From Cladorhizidae sp. MBARI D1340-BT2 (taxonomy: Eukaryota > Porifera > Demospongiae > Poecilosclerida > Cladorhizidae), in the NCBI GenBank assembly GCA_028752905.1, contig JAQNBH010000009.1, positions 32,221,442 to 32,285,441 of the forward strand: a stretch of DNA of 64,000 nt, given 5' to 3'. How positions within the stretch are numbered: the stretch's first letter is position 1; every line of letters begins with the position of its first letter. Below are positions 56,001 through 62,000 of this stretch, one piece after another. Below the pieces are notes generated by a model that was given only the letters and a program-made list of their open reading frames with translations, was not told the DNA's origin and did not search any database. Both the position numbers and the translations under genes were made by a program.

Positions 56001-59000
56001 CCATGTCACTGTGTAGTACTTGTTATCCTGTGCCATTCCTGCAATGCTTAGCAGGGTGAAGTCATGGACTCCATCCGAAGGTGATGGGTTCTCCCACATG
56101 GTGGCAGGTGCTCCCACATGATGGAGGTTGCTCCCACATGGTGGCAGGTGCTTCCACATGGTGGCAGGTGCTTCCACATGGTGGTGGGTGCTCCCACATG
56201 GTGGTGGGTGCTCTCACATGGTGATGGGTTCTCCCACATGGTGGCAGGTGCTTCCACATGGTGTTGGGTGCTCCCACATGGTGGCAGGTGCTTCCACATG
56301 GTGGTGGGTGCTCTCACATGGTGGCAGGTGCTTCCACATGGTGCGTGGGTGCTCTCACATGGTGATGGGTTCTCCCACATGGTGGCAGGTGCTTCCACCA
56401 TGCCCCCACATGATGGCAAGTGCTCCCCCATGGTGGTGGGTGCTCTCACATGGTGGAGGGTGCTCCCACATGGTGGAGGGTACTCCCACGTGGTGGTGGG
56501 TGCTCCACATGGTGGTGGGTGCTCCCACATGGTGGCAGGTGCCCCCACATGATGGAGGTTGCTCCCACATGGTGGTGGGTGCTCCCACATGGTGGAGGGT
56601 ACTCCCACATGGTGGAGGGTACTCCCACATGGTGGTGGGTGCTCCCACATGGTGGCAGGTGCCCCCACATGATGGAGGGTGCTCCCACATGGTGGAGGGT
56701 ACTCCCACATGGTGGAGGGTACTCCCACATGGTGGTGGGTGCTCCACATGGTGGCGTGTGCTCTCACATGGTGGAGGGTGCTCCCACATGGTGGAGAGTA
56801 CTCCCACATGGTGGAGGGTACTCCCACATGGTGGAGGATACTCCCACATGGTGGTGGGTGCTCCCACATGGTGGTGGGTGCTCCCACATGGTGGCGTGTG
56901 CTCTCACATGGTGGAGGGTGCTCCCACATGGTGGAGGATACTCCCACATGGTGGTGGGTGCTCCCACATGGTGGTGGGTGCTCCCACATGGTGGTGGGTG
57001 CTCCCACATGGTGGAGGGTGCCTCCACATGGTGCTGTATGCAATATGGCAGTTCTATGGTCTGTCATCATCATGGTGAGATAGACAACCCTTTTTAGATA
57101 ATCGCTTCTGGCAATACCATGTATTGCTGGTAAAGGTTGATTATCTAGCATGGTTACTATAGGTTACCAGCTGTCCTTCACGCTCCTAAATCCTGACCCT
57201 GCTCGAGTCACTGCTACTTGGAACATCCAGGAAGCCACCAAAGGTAATTATATAACATCCAGGGTGAGGTTATGGTCGTGCGTGTTGAGTTATGTGATGT
57301 TCCACACTCCATAGGCATTCTTCTTCCTTTTCTTGAGCACTCTGGCATATCTAGTCTTGGGAACTTCTCTGTCAGCTCACAGGTATTGCATTAAAACAAT
57401 GTGCTTGAGTTAGAGCAACATGGCAATAACAACACTTATGCCGGTGGTAAGAACACCCACAGTGGTGATAACAACACCTATAGTGATATCAATAGGGTGA
57501 AAATACCACCTATATTGGAGACAACATGACTGTGTTTGATAACTTGTAGGAGTTCTACTACACTGACATGAAGTTTCGTCCTAAGAAGGACAAGGATGAA
57601 TTTTACGTTTCCTCTGCACAGCTTCCCCCCATGATCAGCAGTGTGGAGTCAAAGCTAGGTGAGGTCGAAGTGCATATGTACAAGTTACAACACTTTTTTG
57701 GCCATGGCGATGCTGCCATGGACAGTCCCAAGACCATTCTGGGGTCATCCAGCTCTAGCCTAGCCTTAACCCATTAGCCCTAGCTTTAACCGCCATAGCC
57801 CTAGCCCTAACCTTAGCCCTAGCTGTAGCTAGCTCTGTCGTAGCCCTAGCCAGCCTTTAGTCCCATATCCTAGCCTTAGCCATAGCCTAGCCTTAGCCAA
57901 GCAGCCTTAGTTCTAGCCTTAGCCGTGTCCTGGCCTTAGCCCTAGCCCTAGCATTAGCCATAGCATTAGCCCTAGTCTTAGCCCAAGCCCTAGCATTAGC
58001 CCTAGTCTTAGACCAAGCCCTAGCCTTAGCCCTAGCCAAGTAAGGCTAAGACCACCAATTCAGAAAGTTGGAGATTCTCCAACTGAGCTCAGCCCTGCAC
58101 TTCCGTAGTCTTACCCCTACCTAGCTATAGCCCTAGAATCCTAGCCATAACCCTAGAATCCTAGCCATAGCCCTAGAATCCTAGCCATAGCCCTAGAATC
58201 CTAGCCATAGCCCTAGAATCCTAGCCGTAGCCCTAGATTCTTAGCCTTAGCCCTAGTCTAGCAAAGCACTAGAATACTAACTTAGCCCTTAGATTCTTAT
58301 ATTAGCCCTAGCCTTAGCCCATCCTAGCCATTCTTAAGGGGCAACTGTTTAGAATTACATCCATGGTTGATCTCTGGGTGATCCTAGGGTGGTCAATGTG
58401 GACACATATGAATATTGTCTCATCCTCCCGTATACATGTACGTAACTGTCCTTATTCTGTTCTGCATCTTCACAAATTCTATTTCGTTTCTTTCCATCAG
58501 CATCCCATGTCTCGCAATACCCCAGCCTCAACTTCCTAGTCTACGTTCCAAAGATCACGGAGTCACCACTATTCATCCGACAAAAATCTGACCCCCTCAC
58601 TCAGACGGACAACTTTCTGGTCCCCCAGTGGGGAGGGGTGGCAATCTACAATGCGGAAGAGTCCTCCTCTGGTGGTCTTCAGTCCAACCAGACCAGCAAG
58701 GGAGGACCAAGGAGGCTGAGGGTGGAGATGAGCACTCTGATGCCAGTGTTTGTAGAGCAACTCAAGATGCTGTTGGGAGTGCCTGATAGAGTATGTTCAG
58801 TGTCTGGTAGTGTATGTCCAGTGCCAGATAGTGTATGTCCAGTGCCTGATAGTGTGTGTCCAGTGCCTGATAGTGTTAGCGTGTGTCCAGTGCCTGGTAG
58901 TGTATTTCCAGTGTCTGGTAGTGTATATCCAGTGCCTGGTAGTGTATGTCCAGTGCCTGGTAGTGTATGTCCAGTGCCTGGTAGTGTATGTCCAGTGTCT

Positions 59001-62000
59001 GGTAGTGTATGTCCAGTGCCAGATAGTGTATGTCCAGTGCCTGATAGTGTGTGTCCAGTGCCTGATAGTGTATGTCCAGTGCCTGATAGTGTGTGTCCAG
59101 TGCCTGATAGTGTTAGCGTGTGTCCAGTGCCTGGTAGTGTATTTCCAGTGTCTGGTAGTGTATATCCAGTGCCTGGTAGTGTATGTCCAGTGCCTGGTAG
59201 TGTATGTCCAGTGCCTGGTAGTGTATGTCCAGTGTCTGGTCTAGTGCCTGGTAGTGTATGTCCAGTGCCTGATAGAGTATAGTATGTCCACCTAATAGTG
59301 TATGTCCAGTATCTGTCCAGTGCCTGATAGTGTACATGTATGTCCAGTGCCTGATAGTGTATGTCCAGTACCTGGTAGTGTGTGTCCAGTGCATGATAGT
59401 GTGTGTTCAGTACCTGGTAGTGTATGTCCAGTGCATGATAGTGTATGTCCAGTACCTGGTAGTGTATGTCCAGTGCCTGTATGTCCAGTGCCTGATAGTG
59501 TATGTCCAGTGCCTGATAGTGTGTGTCCAGTACCTGGTAGTGTGTGTCCAGTGTCTGGTAGTGTGTGTCCAGTGCCTGATAGTGTGTGTCCAGTGCCTGA
59601 TAGTGTATGTCCAGTGCCTGGTAGTGTGTGTCCAGTGCCTGATAGTGTGTGTCCAGTGCCTGATAGCCAGTGCCTGGTAGTGTGTGTCCAGTGCCTGATA
59701 GTGTATGTCCAGTGCCTGATAGTGTGTGTCCAGTGACTGGTAGTGTGTGTCCAGTGCCTGATAGTGTGTGTCCAGTGACTGGTAGTGTGTGTCCAGTGCC
59801 TGATAGTGTGTGTCCAGTGCCTGATAGTGTGTGTCCAGTGCCTGATAGTGTATGTCCAGTGCCTGATAGTGTGTGTCCAGTGCCTGATAGTATGTCCAGT
59901 GCCTGATAGTGTGTGTCCAGTGCCTGATAGTGTATGTCCAGTGCCTAATAGTGTGTGTCCAGTGCCTGATAGTGTATGTCCAGTGCCTGATAGTGTGTGT
60001 CCAGTACCTGATAGTGTGTGTCCAGTACCTGGTAGTGTGTGTCCAGTGCCTGGTAGTGTATGTCCAGTGCCTGATAGTGTATGTCCAGTGCCTGATAGTG
60101 TGTGTCCAGTGCCTGGTAGTGTGTGTCCAGTGCCTGGTAGTGTGTGTCCAGTGCCTGGTAGTGTGTGTCCAGTGCCTGATAGTGTGTGTCCAGTGCCTGG
60201 TAGTGTGTGTCCAGTGCCTGGTAGTGTGTATCCAGTGCCTGATAGCGTATGTCCAGTGTCTGGTAGTGTATGTCCAGTGCCTGGTAGTGTGTGTCCAGTA
60301 CCTGGTAGTGTGTGTCCAGTGCCTGATAGTGTAGTCCAGTGCCTGATAGTGTAGTCCAGTGCCTGCTAGTGTATGTCCAGTGCCTGATAGTGTGTGTCCA
60401 GTGCCTGATAGTGTGTGTCCAGTGTCTGGTAGTGTATGTCCAGTGCCTGATAGTGTATGTCCAGTATCTGGTAGTGTGTGTCCAGTGCCTGGTAGTGTAT
60501 GTCCAGTGCCTGATAGTGTAGTCCAGTGCCTGATAGTGTAGTCCAGTGCCTATAGTGTGTGTCCAGTGTCTGGTAGTGTATGTCCAGAGCGTGATAGTGA
60601 TGTCCAGTGCCTGGTAGTGTATGTCCAGTGTCTGATAGTGTATGTCCAGTGCCTGGTAGTGTATGTCCAGTGTCTGGTAGTGTATGTCCAGTGTCTGGTA
60701 GTGTGTGTCCAGTGCTTGATAGTGTATGTCCAGTGCCTGGTAGTGTGTGTCCAGTGTCTGGTAGTGTGTGTCCAGTGTCTGGTAGTGTGTGTCCAGTGCT
60801 TGATAGTGTATGTCCAGTGCCTGGTAGTGTATGTCCAGTGTCTGATAGTGTATGTCCAGTGCCTGGTAGTGTATGTCCAGTGTCTGGTAGTGTGTGTCCA
60901 GTGCCTGATAGTGTGTGTCCAGTGCCTGGTAGTGTATGTCCAGTGCCTGATAGTGTAGTCCAGTGCCTGATAGTGTAGTCCAGTGCCTATAGTGTGTGTC
61001 CAGTGTCTGGTAGTGTATGTCCAGAGCGTGATAGTGATGTCCAGTGCCTGGTAGTGTATGTCCAGTGTCTGATAGTGTATGTCCAGTGCCTGGTAGTGTA
61101 TGTCCAGTGCCTGGTAGTGTATGTCCAGTGTCTGGTAGTGTATGTCCAGTGTCTGGTAGTGTATGTCCAGTGCCTGATAGTGTAGTCCAGTGCCTGATAG
61201 CGTGTGTCCAGTGCCTGGTAGTGTATGTCCTATGTGGTGTGTGGGCGTGCTTGTGATGTGGATTATTAGTGGAATGGAAATGGGCAATAATACCACTTAT
61301 CCTCCATATTGAGCCACTGAATATGTTTATGTATTTATAAATTATCCCCCACTGTCCTCCCCATAATGTATAAGCCAATAGGAGATAACTTCTACTTATT
61401 TCACTAATCAGTGTTATACTTAAAGCTGACATTTCGCATATGCATACTAGCAATCATCTTATAGTTTGCTCTCTGTTGATGGCTGGCAAGACAAGGTCAT
61501 GCATTGTGGGGGGCAACTTTTTCATTTGTCTTGTCATGCCCTCAGGCTATGGATACGCAGCAAGGAATGAGGAGTGTTTATTTCTCAGTCGGACCACACG
61601 GAATCACAGATTGGGTGAGTGGGTGAATGTAGTGATCTGGATGTGTTGGTATATGTGTGACATGTATGTGTGCATGAGTGTGGGTGTGACACTTACAAGA
61701 GGCTGTGTCTTGTTGTGTGGGGAAGAGTACCCATCATTGACAGACAGACAGACAGGTAAGCAGGGAGACTGGCAGACAGACAGCAGAGAGCCAGGCATGT
61801 AGATAGGCGCAGACAGGGAGGATGGACAGAAGGCAGATAGATAGGAATAGAGACTGGCAGATAGATAGCATAGAGGCAAGCAGATACATGTAGATAGCAT
61901 AGATACTGGCAGATAGATAGGCATAGAGACTGGCAGATAGATAGGCATAGAGACTGGCAGATAGATAGGCATAGAGACTGGCAGATAGATAAGGCATAGA

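Larger units (their letters stand above)
54941..57034. repeat. 20-bp G+C-rich minisatellite with higher-order structure
   Basis: Unit GGTGCTCCCACATGGTGGYR, in three blocks: 54,941-55,030, about 55,235-55,868 and about 56,083-57,034. Variants include GGTGCTTCCAC, GGTGCCCCCACATGATGG, GGTACTCCCAC and GGTGCTCTCAC. The blocks are separated by two copies of a non-repeat spacer. The unit lacks stops in most frames on both strands, producing up to 367-codon histidine/proline- or tryptophan-rich open frames in several overlapping frames. They lie inside the intron between PIGS exons e and f and are artefacts. Confidence 0.96.

Noticed and set aside
55127..57151. Histidine/proline- and tryptophan-rich open frames (up to 367 codons)
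   Set aside because: They come from a stop-poor 20-bp unit read in nearly all frames of both strands, inside an intron with matching flanking exon phases.
57244..57314. Treating exons f and g as one exon
   Set aside because: The intervening 71 bp has in-frame stops (for example TAATTATATAA just after exon f) and clear GT and AG ends. Splicing restores the PFLEHSG...NFSV alignment.
58638..61453. Repetitive VCPVPDS-like frame running on from exon i, and a 502-codon minus frame
   Set aside because: The plus frame is read-through past the GTATGT donor into the 21-bp array. PIG-S similarity stops at the donor and resumes in phase at 61,546. The minus frame is the shadow of the array.
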